A DNA stretch of 10,058 bases, taken from positions 1 to 10,058 of the forward strand of contig NZ_CAJZFD010000062.1 in the NCBI RefSeq assembly GCF_915069625.1. The letters run 5' to 3'. Both the position numbers and the translations under genes were made by a program. Below are positions 1-6,564 of this stretch, piece by piece. This stretch comes from an uncultured Veillonella sp. (GTDB lineage Bacteria; Bacillota; Negativicutes; Veillonellales; Veillonellaceae). The notes below the pieces were generated by a model. That model saw only the letters and a program-made list of their open reading frames with translations. It did no database searches and was not told the origin of the DNA. How positions within the stretch are numbered: the first letter of the stretch is position 1; the number at the start of each line of letters is the position of its first letter.

Positions 1-57
1 GGAAAAGAAAATTCTTTAAATAATAGACCTATTTGTATTATGGAGGAATTTTTTTGA
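1..57 (+). CDS. C-terminal end of an upstream gene (partial)
   Basis: Frame 1 is open from the window edge to a TGA at 55-57, encoding a tail that ends in ...RPICIMEEFF. The other two plus-strand frames meet stops within the first 21 bases. The TGA overlaps the ATG of the next gene by one base (TGATG), a common arrangement for translationally coupled genes in one operon, and this supports the frame being real. The Shine-Dalgarno of the following gene (42-47) lies inside this reading frame. Only 18 residues are visible, too few to recognise a family, so no function is assigned. Confidence 0.5.
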   Translation, partial: GKENSLNNRPICIMEEFF

Positions 58-911
58 TGAGAGAAATTGGATTTTCGGAGATTAAGAGTGTCGCTTTAGA
101 TATTTTAAAAGATGTGGCACATTTTTGTGATACACATGATATTCGATATGTATTAGCGTATGGAACAATGTTGGGAGCCGTTAGACATAAAGGTTTTATT
201 CCATGGGATGATGATATTGATATCATGATGCCACGGGATGATTATAATCGCTTTATTAAGACATATAATGAGCATAACTCAAGATATCAAGTATATTCTA
301 TTGAAAATGATGATAGCTATACTTATACAATGGCAAAGGTATTCGATCAAGAAACAATTATGGTTGATAATACATTGTGGCGTAATTTTGATAAAGCAGG
401 TGTATTTATAGATATTTTCCCAATTGATGGGTTACCGGATGAAACACAGGCACAACAAAAAATATTTAGACATCAACAATTTTTAAACTTGTTATTCCAT
501 GGGTCTTCTATGAAGTTTACATTCAGTAATCGTTATGTAGACTCTAAAGGTAGCTTTGCAAAGTTAAAAGGGTATGTTCGTACATTCTTAAAATTTGGTG
601 CTATTAGTTTAATGCATTTTTTACCAACCACAAGTTTAATCAAAAAGATTAATCAAGATGCCCAGCAGTATCCATTTTCCAATTCGAAATACATAAGTGT
701 TCTCGTCGATTGTGCAAGTGGTAATAAACGAGAAGTATACGAAAAAACTTTGTTTGATAATAGAAGTTTATATCCTTTTGAGGATACTGAGTTTTGGGGA
801 CTTACAGATAGTGATTTCTATTTAAGTCATTTGTACAATAATTATATGGAAGCACCACCTAAAGATCGACAGGTACCGCATCATAACTACAGAGTGTATT
901 GGAAACAATAA
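57..911 (+). CDS. licD: LicD-family phosphotransferase (first copy)
   Basis: This 284-residue protein belongs to the LicD/fukutin-related nucleotidyltransferase-fold family, whose members transfer phosphocholine, ribitol-phosphate or similar groups from a CDP-activated donor to a glycan. The family signature is clear: GTMLGAVRHKGFIPW at 36-50 followed directly by the metal-binding DDDID at 51-55, then IDIFPIDG at 118-125 and a C-terminal block with YMEAPPKDRQ and a late His. There is no signal peptide or membrane segment, so it is probably cytoplasmic. I chose ATG 57 because GGAGGA at 42-47 is well spaced for it and the upstream stop overlaps it (TGATG). A TTG at 33 would place the Shine-Dalgarno inside the gene. 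It is the first of two LicD proteins flanking an aminotransferase and a cytidylyltransferase, which suggests the donor is made by those neighbours. The exact group transferred cannot be read from sequence. Confidence 0.9.
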   Translation: MREIGFSEIKSVALDILKDVAHFCDTHDIRYVLAYGTMLGAVRHKGFIPWDDDIDIMMPRDDYNRFIKTYNEHNSRYQVYSIENDDSYTYTMAKVFDQETIMVDNTLWRNFDKAGVFIDIFPIDGLPDETQAQQKIFRHQQFLNLLFHGSSMKFTFSNRYVDSKGSFAKLKGYVRTFLKFGAISLMHFLPTTSLIKKINQDAQQYPFSNSKYISVLVDCASGNKREVYEKTLFDNRSLYPFEDTEFWGLTDSDFYLSHLYNNYMEAPPKDRQVPHHNYRVYWKQ

Positions 912-925
912 GAGGGGATTATATT

Positions 926-2002
926 ATGAAACTATTTACAGTAGGACCAACTCAAATGAGACAGGAAATTCTTGATGTAAGACATCAACAAGTTCCTTAT
1001 TTTAGAACAACAGAATTTTCTGAAGTTATGTTAGATTCAGATAGACTGCTTAAAAAATTTATGAATGCACCAGAAAGCTATAAATCCATCTACTTAACAG
1101 CTTCTGGTACGGGTGCTTTAGAAGCTACTATTATGAATTGTATGAATGAAACAGACCATGTGTTAGTTATTAATGGTGGTACTTTTGGTCAACGTTTCGT
1201 CGATTTATGTGAACTCCACGAGATACCTCATACTGTGATTAAATTAGACGAGGGTGAGGAGCTAACCGCAAAACACTTTGCTGCCGTAGAAGAACAATCA
1301 TTTACATTTGTTATTGCTAATATTGATGAAACTTCGACCGCACAGTTATATGATATTAATTTATTAAGCAACTTTGCTAAAAAGAAAGAAGCATACTTGG
1401 TAATTGATGCGATTAGTTCGTTCTTAATTGATCATTATGATATGGCTGGTAATAATATTGATGTTACTATTTTGAGTTCTCAAAAAGGCCTTTGTATTGC
1501 ACCAGGTATATCCCCTATTGTAATTAGTGATAGATTATATGAAGAACGTGTAAAAAATAATCATATTAAGAATCTTTACTTCGATTTCAACCAATATGTA
1601 AAAAACTTTACAAGAGGTCAAACACCATTCACACCTGCTGTTGGGGTATGTTTAGAAATGAATAAAGCATTACATCTGATTGAAGAGGAAGGTTTTGAAA
1701 ATTATTTAGCTCGTATTGATAGTGTGGCGAAAGATTTCAGAAATAGAATTAAAGAATTACCAGTATCTCTTCCTGCCTTCAGCATCAGTAATGCGGTTAC
1801 GCCTATCCGTTTTGAACAACCAATTGCTAAAGATGTATTTACAATTTTGAAGGACAAATATGATATTTTTGTAAATCCTACGGGTGGGGTTAATGAAGAA
1901 TACGTTCTACGCGTTGCTCATATTGGTGATACAACTATTGAGGATAATAAAATGCTCGTAGAAACAATGAAATCAGTCATTAAAGAGATTACAGGTAAAT
2001 AA
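926..2002 (+). CDS. Class V PLP-dependent aminotransferase (AGXT/PhnW-like)
   Basis: This 358-residue fold-type I, class V aminotransferase resembles alanine-glyoxylate and 2-aminoethylphosphonate-pyruvate transaminases. Visible features are an N-terminal FTVGPTQ at 4-10, the PLP-phosphate loop SGTGA at 60-64, the pyridine-binding Asp161 in VIDAISS, the Schiff-base Lys187 in SSQKG, and Arg329 in LRVAHIGD, the usual carboxylate-binding arginine. The catalytic set looks complete. ATG 926 is preferred over an ATG at 899 because GAGGGG at 912-917 precedes it and the earlier start would overlap the previous gene. It lies one base before the cytidylyltransferase fusion and between two licD genes, so it probably makes the amino-bearing small molecule that is then CDP-activated. 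A 2-aminoethylphosphonate role is possible by family resemblance, but serinol-phosphate or another amine fits equally well. Expected to be cytoplasmic. Confidence 0.85.
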   Translation: MKLFTVGPTQMRQEILDVRHQQVPYFRTTEFSEVMLDSDRLLKKFMNAPESYKSIYLTASGTGALEATIMNCMNETDHVLVINGGTFGQRFVDLCELHEIPHTVIKLDEGEELTAKHFAAVEEQSFTFVIANIDETSTAQLYDINLLSNFAKKKEAYLVIDAISSFLIDHYDMAGNNIDVTILSSQKGLCIAPGISPIVISDRLYEERVKNNHIKNLYFDFNQYVKNFTRGQTPFTPAVGVCLEMNKALHLIEEEGFENYLARIDSVAKDFRNRIKELPVSLPAFSISNAVTPIRFEQPIAKDVFTILKDKYDIFVNPTGGVNEEYVLRVAHIGDTTIEDNKMLVETMKSVIKEITGK

Positions 2003-2003
2003 T

Positions 2004-3338
2004 ATGGTAAAAGTGATAACATATGGAACATACGATTTGTTTCATGAGGGACATTACAATCTATTAAAGAATGCAAAGGCATTAGGAGATTACCTAATTG
2101 TTGGGGTTACGTCTGACTATTTTGATAAATCTAGAGGTAAATTTAATGTTCGTGATTCTTTAATGACGCGCATTGATAATGTGCGTGCTACAGGTTTCGC
2201 AGATGAAATTGTAGTAGAAGAATATTTTGGCCAAAAAATAGATGATATCAAACGATTTAATGTAGATATATTTACCGTTGGATCTGATTGGGAAGGCTAT
2301 TTTGACTATTTAAATGAGTATTGCAAGGTAGTTTACTTACCAAGAACACAAGGTATTTCAAGTACGCAGATTAGAAATTCTGAGAATATTAGACTTGGTA
2401 TCATTGGTAATGAAGTTATATTAGATAGATTTTTGGATGAGTCTAAATTTGTTAGTGGCATTGATATTATTGGTGGGTACACAGAGGCAGAGTCGGTTGA
2501 TACTATCTATAAATCACATCAATTTAATAATTTAGAACAATTTGGTTCATCTGAAGAATTGCTGGATAAAGTAGATGCAGTATATATTAATATGCCTTTA
2601 TCCAAACGTGGTGCTTATATCGAAAAAGCACTACAAGCCAAAAAACATGTATTAACAGAATTCCCATTTAGTAGTGACCTTGATGAAACATTACGCTTAA
2701 TGGACTTGGCGAAATCTTCCAACTTAGTATTGATGGAAGGCTTGAAAACAGCTTATAGTCCTGCATTTAATAAGTTAATTGCCATGGCTCGTAGTGGAAA
2801 AATTGGTAAAATCTTTAATGTAGAAGCTAATTTTACACAAGTTTTGGGGGAAGATTTGGCTAATCAAATTAGAATAGCTGGTGGTAGTATTTTATCCTTA
2901 GCATCCTATCCATTATTAGCTATCTTTAAACTCTTAGGATTTGATTATAATCGCGTTGATTTTATAAGTCATAAGGTTGATGATGTTGATATTTTATCAA
3001 AGATTAATTTTCTTTATGATGATGCTATGGCCTCCGCTACTGTGGCAATCAATGCTAAGGCAGAGGGAGATTTAGTTATATCTGGTTCTAAAGGATATAT
3101 TTATGTACCAGCGCCTTGGTGGAAAACAGAATTCTTTGAATTGCGTTTTGAAGATGTGAACTTAAACCAAAAATACTTCTATAAGTTTGAAGGTGAAGGC
3201 TTACGATATGAAATCGTTGAGTTCTTAAAATGTATTAGAGAGGACTCTGAAAGCTTCTTGATGAGTCATCAAGATATGATTGAAGAGGTACGCGTCCTCA
3301 ATAAATTTGTATCTAATACAAATGTTACCGTTATTTAG
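2004..3338 (+). CDS. TagD-like cytidylyltransferase fused to a degenerate Gfo/Idh/MocA-like domain
   Basis: This is a 444-residue two-domain protein. Residues 1-126 form a complete glycerol-3-phosphate cytidylyltransferase (TagD)-type domain: GTYDLFHEGH at 8-17 carries the HxGH motif (His14, His17), and RTQGISSTQIR at 114-124 is the second nucleotide-binding signature. It should form a CDP-linked donor from CTP and a phospho- or phosphono-compound. Residues from about 129 resemble Gfo/Idh/MocA oxidoreductases (GIIG at the start, HVLTEFP at 215-221, GKIGKI at 265-270, then the C-terminal sheet region). The key residues have changed: the usual GxG dinucleotide motif reads G135-N-E137, the catalytic Lys of EKP is Phe220, and the Asp of the GGxLxD block is Ser298. 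The second domain may therefore be a non-catalytic scaffold or specificity domain. The gene starts one base after the aminotransferase stop and has only a weak Shine-Dalgarno (AGGT at 1994-1997), consistent with translational coupling. Confidence 0.88.
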   Translation: MVKVITYGTYDLFHEGHYNLLKNAKALGDYLIVGVTSDYFDKSRGKFNVRDSLMTRIDNVRATGFADEIVVEEYFGQKIDDIKRFNVDIFTVGSDWEGYFDYLNEYCKVVYLPRTQGISSTQIRNSENIRLGIIGNEVILDRFLDESKFVSGIDIIGGYTEAESVDTIYKSHQFNNLEQFGSSEELLDKVDAVYINMPLSKRGAYIEKALQAKKHVLTEFPFSSDLDETLRLMDLAKSSNLVLMEGLKTAYSPAFNKLIAMARSGKIGKIFNVEANFTQVLGEDLANQIRIAGGSILSLASYPLLAIFKLLGFDYNRVDFISHKVDDVDILSKINFLYDDAMASATVAINAKAEGDLVISGSKGYIYVPAPWWKTEFFELRFEDVNLNQKYFYKFEGEGLRYEIVEFLKCIREDSESFLMSHQDMIEEVRVLNKFVSNTNVTVI

Positions 3339-3355
3339 TATGGGATTGAGTGAGT

Positions 3356-4171
3356 ATGCAACAATTATCTTTACGAGAGGTTCAGCTAGAAGAGTTAAAT
3401 CTTCTCAAGGATTTTGACCAATTTTGCAAAAAATATAATTTAAAATATAGCTTATGTTATGGCACATTAATAGGTGCAGCTCGACATAAAGGGTTTATAC
3501 CTTGGGATGATGATATTGATGTTTGCATGCCAAGACCTGATTATGAACGGTTATTAACGTTAAAAGAGCACTACGATCACGATGGATTAGAGCTAATTGC
3601 TAATTCTATCAATCATAGTTTGGATGCAACCTATGCGGCTATAATCAATAAAAATATCCCTTGTGAAAATATATATTCTAATACATTGCGTAGTAAGTAT
3701 TTGTGGATAGATATTTTTCCTGTTGATGGATTTAGTGAAGATATGTCCATTATGAAAGAGATTTATGATAAATCTATTTTTTATCAAAAAATACTTACAT
3801 TAGCTAGCGCTAAACTGTTTAAGGGGAAATCTCTCATCCATGCTTTAGGAAAATTAGTGATTGTTCCATTGTGCCGTTTATTTGGTAAACAACGTTGTAT
3901 CGATATCATGGATCGTTTGGCTAAATCTTATGACTATACTAAATCAGAGTATGTTGGTGTAATTGCATGGGGTGAAGGTGTAAAGGAACGATTGCCTAAA
4001 CAGGATTTTGAGAAGATGACTACTATTGAATTTGAAGACCAATCATTCTCTGTTATGTCCTGTTGGAGAGAATATCTAGATAATATGTATGATGACTATA
4101 TGCAGATGCCTCCTGAGGATCAACGCTGTGGACATAATATTGTTGCATATAAGATAGAGCGAAAGGATTAA
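3356..4171 (+). CDS. licD: LicD-family phosphotransferase (second copy)
   Basis: This second LicD protein has 271 residues and is collinear with the first. GTLIGAARHKGFIPW is at 36-50, DDDID at 51-55 and IDIFPVDG at 118-125, the same residue numbers as in the other copy, followed by a C-terminal YMQMPPEDQR and HN block. The metal-binding aspartates are intact, so it should be active as a transferase of a CDP-activated group. Between the conserved blocks the two copies differ considerably, so they are diverged paralogs rather than a recent duplication, and could differ in acceptor or donor. ATG 3356 is preferred because GGGA at 3342-3345 is about ten bases upstream. GTG 3350, in frame, is an alternative giving two more residues but would be too close to that site. 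The gene is 17 bases after the cytidylyltransferase fusion and four bases before the glycosyltransferase. Confidence 0.9.
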   Translation: MQQLSLREVQLEELNLLKDFDQFCKKYNLKYSLCYGTLIGAARHKGFIPWDDDIDVCMPRPDYERLLTLKEHYDHDGLELIANSINHSLDATYAAIINKNIPCENIYSNTLRSKYLWIDIFPVDGFSEDMSIMKEIYDKSIFYQKILTLASAKLFKGKSLIHALGKLVIVPLCRLFGKQRCIDIMDRLAKSYDYTKSEYVGVIAWGEGVKERLPKQDFEKMTTIEFEDQSFSVMSCWREYLDNMYDDYMQMPPEDQRCGHNIVAYKIERKD

Positions 4172-4175
4172 GTAT

Positions 4176-5129
4176 ATGGAGCCGTTACTTTCTATTATTG
4201 TTCCCATTTATAATGTTGAACAGTATGTTGATAAATGTATTCAATCAATACTTAATCAAACCTATCAAAATTTAGAAATTATTTTAGTCGATGATGGGGC
4301 AACTGATCGCAGCGGTTCTATTGCAGATTCTTATGCAGCGAAAGATAAACGGATTAAGGTTCTTCACAAAGAAAATGGTGGGATTTCTGATGCTCGTAAT
4401 TATGGTTTAGACCATGTTACAGGAGACTATATTTTATTCGTTGATAGTGATGATTTTATTGTGAATACAATGTGTGAAAGATTGTTTACTATTGCGAATA
4501 GTACACATGCTGATATGGTATCTTGTAATTATTACATCTATAGAGGTGATGATGATATCAGTATACACACTATGTCTGTTCAAGATGATAAACGAACTTT
4601 TACAGGCACGGATATGTTGCGATATTATCTGCTAAAAACGGAACCATTCGATCTCAATGTTGTATGGAATAAGATTTTTAAATCAGAAGTATTTAATGGA
4701 ATAGCACCAGTTCGTTTTCCTAAGGGACGTATTCAAGAAGAAAACTTCACTATTTTTAAGCTATTCTTGAATTGTCAGACTGTAGTGACAATCAATGAAC
4801 CTCTCTATTATTATGTTCAACGCGCTGGTAGTATAATGACTAACTTTAGTAGACGTTTTATGACGGATACAGTAGAGTCCCATATGCATATGAGTGATTA
4901 TCTTATGAATCACTGTAGTAGTGTAAAGAATGAGCTGCAACTGTATCTTTTAAATTCCTATGTGGAATTGTCTCGTAGAGTCTGTGCAAATCAATGTAAG
5001 ACAGAGTATAAAGATTTACTCACACAATATAAACACTATGTATTAGATCATACGGCTGATACCAGCCATAATCCATTGTGGAAGTGCAAACAATATATAA
5101 AGAGGTTATTGGTTAAATTATATTATTAA
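4176..5129 (+). CDS. Family 2 glycosyltransferase
   Basis: This 317-residue GT-A fold glycosyltransferase of family 2 builds or branches a surface-polysaccharide repeat unit on the cytoplasmic side of the membrane. Evidence is the N-terminal SIIVPIYNVEQYV at 6-18, VDDGATD at 38-44 for nucleotide-sugar binding, NGGISDARN at 67-75, and the metal-binding DSDD at 90-93. QEENF at 187-191 matches the position of the ED/EE general-base motif. No transmembrane segments are apparent, though the Lys/Arg-rich C-terminus could associate with the membrane. AAAGGA at 4162-4167 sits eight bases before the ATG, inside the end of licD, so the two genes are probably co-translated. It is the last gene before a hairpin terminator. 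Sugar specificity cannot be told. Confidence 0.92.
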   Translation: MEPLLSIIVPIYNVEQYVDKCIQSILNQTYQNLEIILVDDGATDRSGSIADSYAAKDKRIKVLHKENGGISDARNYGLDHVTGDYILFVDSDDFIVNTMCERLFTIANSTHADMVSCNYYIYRGDDDISIHTMSVQDDKRTFTGTDMLRYYLLKTEPFDLNVVWNKIFKSEVFNGIAPVRFPKGRIQEENFTIFKLFLNCQTVVTINEPLYYYVQRAGSIMTNFSRRFMTDTVESHMHMSDYLMNHCSSVKNELQLYLLNSYVELSRRVCANQCKTEYKDLLTQYKHYVLDHTADTSHNPLWKCKQYIKRLLVKLYY

Positions 5130-5175
5130 CTATGAATCATAACCATATTTGTACGGTTGTATATTACATATAATT

Positions 5176-5226
5176 AAAACCCATAGAGATTATCTTTATG
5201 TTTTATTGATAATACTATGGGGTTTT
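5176..5226. terminator. Rho-independent terminator after the LicD/GT module
   Basis: An extended hairpin: AAAACCCATAG (5176-5186) pairs with CTATGGGGTTTT (5215-5226) with one bulged G, and an inner stem ATTATC (5189-5194) with GATAAT (5208-5213) closes a 13-base loop. The A-run on one side and the T-run on the other would allow termination in both directions, although the T tract lies within the stem and is followed by CTCT. It separates the sugar-decoration module from the flippase and polymerase genes. Confidence 0.6.
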
Positions 5227-5241
5227 CTCTAATTATAAAAG

Positions 5242-5247
5242 TATAAT
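5242..5247 (+). promoter_or_regulatory. Candidate -10 box for the flippase/polymerase genes
   Basis: A perfect TATAAT lies just after the terminator and 42 bases before the favoured flippase start. The sequence 16-18 bases upstream (GGGGTT region) is not a recognisable -35, so this is a weak call. It rests mainly on the need for a promoter if the hairpin terminates efficiently. Confidence 0.3.
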
Positions 5248-5288
5248 TAGTAAGAATTGATATATATTAATGTTAGAGGATGGGTAAT

Positions 5289-6530
5289 GTGAGGAAGAGT
5301 TACTCCGTATTAATAGAGAACATATTTTCTCTTCTAACCTTACGCGCTTTAGAATATGTACTTGCATTTATCTTGGTACCATATTTGATTCGCGTATTAG
5401 GACCATTGCATTTTGGGATGATTGCCTTTATGCAAGGTATTATGGAATATTTTCGAATCTTCGTTGATTTTGGGTACTCCTTAACGGCACCAAAGGCAAT
5501 AGCACAGGCTGAAGAACAGAAGATAGGATCTCTATTTGCCAAATATTTTTATGGAAAAGTATGTATATTAATATTTGTTACGCTGGTATTTTTTGCTGTT
5601 TATAATCTACAACGCATATTACTAGGAAATACGATTGACATATTATTATTTCAGGTTATGTACTGTGGAATTATAGGTAATGTTTTATTTCCTGTATGGT
5701 TTTTTCAAGGTATACAGAAAATGCGATATATTACCATCTTGAATATGAGTGGTCGTATCTGTACAATGCTTGGCATATTTTTACTCGTAAAATCTCCAGA
5801 TGATTATATACTTGCGGCATTTTTACAAGCTTGTACTCCATTAATTGCAGGTATTTTTTCAATAGTTTGGTTAAGAAAACACTACACAGGATTATTCAAA
5901 TTGCCACCTATGGATGAGATTATTAATTCTTATAAAGAAGGCTGGTCTATATTCGTATCTTCGTTGGCAGTTAACTTGTATACTGCAACTAATGTAGTGG
6001 TATTGGGGATGCTTACGAATAATGTTATCGTTGGTTATTATAGTGCTGCTGATAAATTAATTACCTGTGTTCGCAGAGGTATATATGCTGTAAGTGATGC
6101 AATATATCCATTTATAAGTAAGATGATGAGAGATGATATTCCCAAGGGATTACAATTTATTAGAAAGCAATTATTCTTGTATTTGCTTATAGGCCTCGTT
6201 GGTTGTACATCTCTATTTTTCTTTTCAGATACTATAGTTACGCTACTGTTTGGAGCGGATTATGAGTTAACAGTTGATGTATTACGAATCTTGTCATTTG
6301 TTCCATTAGCTGTTGCTATTAGTACTGTATTTGGTGAAGAAACGATGCTACCCCTTAATATGAATAGTGCTTATAGCCGGACTTTAGTATTAGCAGCATT
6401 CTTTAGTTTGTTATCTATATTCCCATTGTGTTATATGTGGGGTGCAGAAGGCGTAGCAATGACAATGCTACTAACAGAATTTCTAATTATGATTGTTATG
6501 GGAGGCTTATTATGGAAGCGACTCTTGTAA
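5289..6530 (+). CDS. wzx: Polysaccharide flippase, Wzx/MATE-like
   Basis: A 413-residue integral membrane protein of the oligosaccharide flippase (RfbX/Wzx, MOP superfamily) type, expected to move lipid-linked repeat units across the cytoplasmic membrane. The N-terminal LRALEYVLAFILVPYLIRVLG (helix 1) is followed by FGMIAFMQGIMEYF and VDFGYSLTAPKAIA, the typical family opening. About a dozen hydrophobic helices follow, with the characteristic central YYSAADKL block and the late WGAEGVAMTMLLTEF. The length is normal for the family. GTG 5289 is preferred because AGAGGA at 5275-5280 is eight bases upstream. The in-frame ATG 5280 overlaps that Shine-Dalgarno and would add three residues. It is followed after 34 bases by the polymerase-like gene, completing a Wzx/Wzy pair. 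Gene symbol is by family role, not by orthology. Confidence 0.88.
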   Translation: MRKSYSVLIENIFSLLTLRALEYVLAFILVPYLIRVLGPLHFGMIAFMQGIMEYFRIFVDFGYSLTAPKAIAQAEEQKIGSLFAKYFYGKVCILIFVTLVFFAVYNLQRILLGNTIDILLFQVMYCGIIGNVLFPVWFFQGIQKMRYITILNMSGRICTMLGIFLLVKSPDDYILAAFLQACTPLIAGIFSIVWLRKHYTGLFKLPPMDEIINSYKEGWSIFVSSLAVNLYTATNVVVLGMLTNNVIVGYYSAADKLITCVRRGIYAVSDAIYPFISKMMRDDIPKGLQFIRKQLFLYLLIGLVGCTSLFFFSDTIVTLLFGADYELTVDVLRILSFVPLAVAISTVFGEETMLPLNMNSAYSRTLVLAAFFSLLSIFPLCYMWGAEGVAMTMLLTEFLIMIVMGGLLWKRLL

Positions 6531-6564
6531 GATGTATTAACTAGTTTGTGAGGTTTGTCTTAAT

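Noticed and set aside
38..226. Minus-strand open frame opposite the first licD
   Set aside because: It lies wholly inside a gene with clear LicD motifs, has no Shine-Dalgarno or family features, and is a shadow frame. The same applies to minus-strand frames at 3593-3787 and 5300-5542.
926..3338. Complete phosphonate biosynthesis pathway in the window
   Set aside because: No PEP mutase (EDKxxxxxNS motif) or phosphonopyruvate decarboxylase is encoded here, so a phosphonate donor is kept only as one hypothesis.
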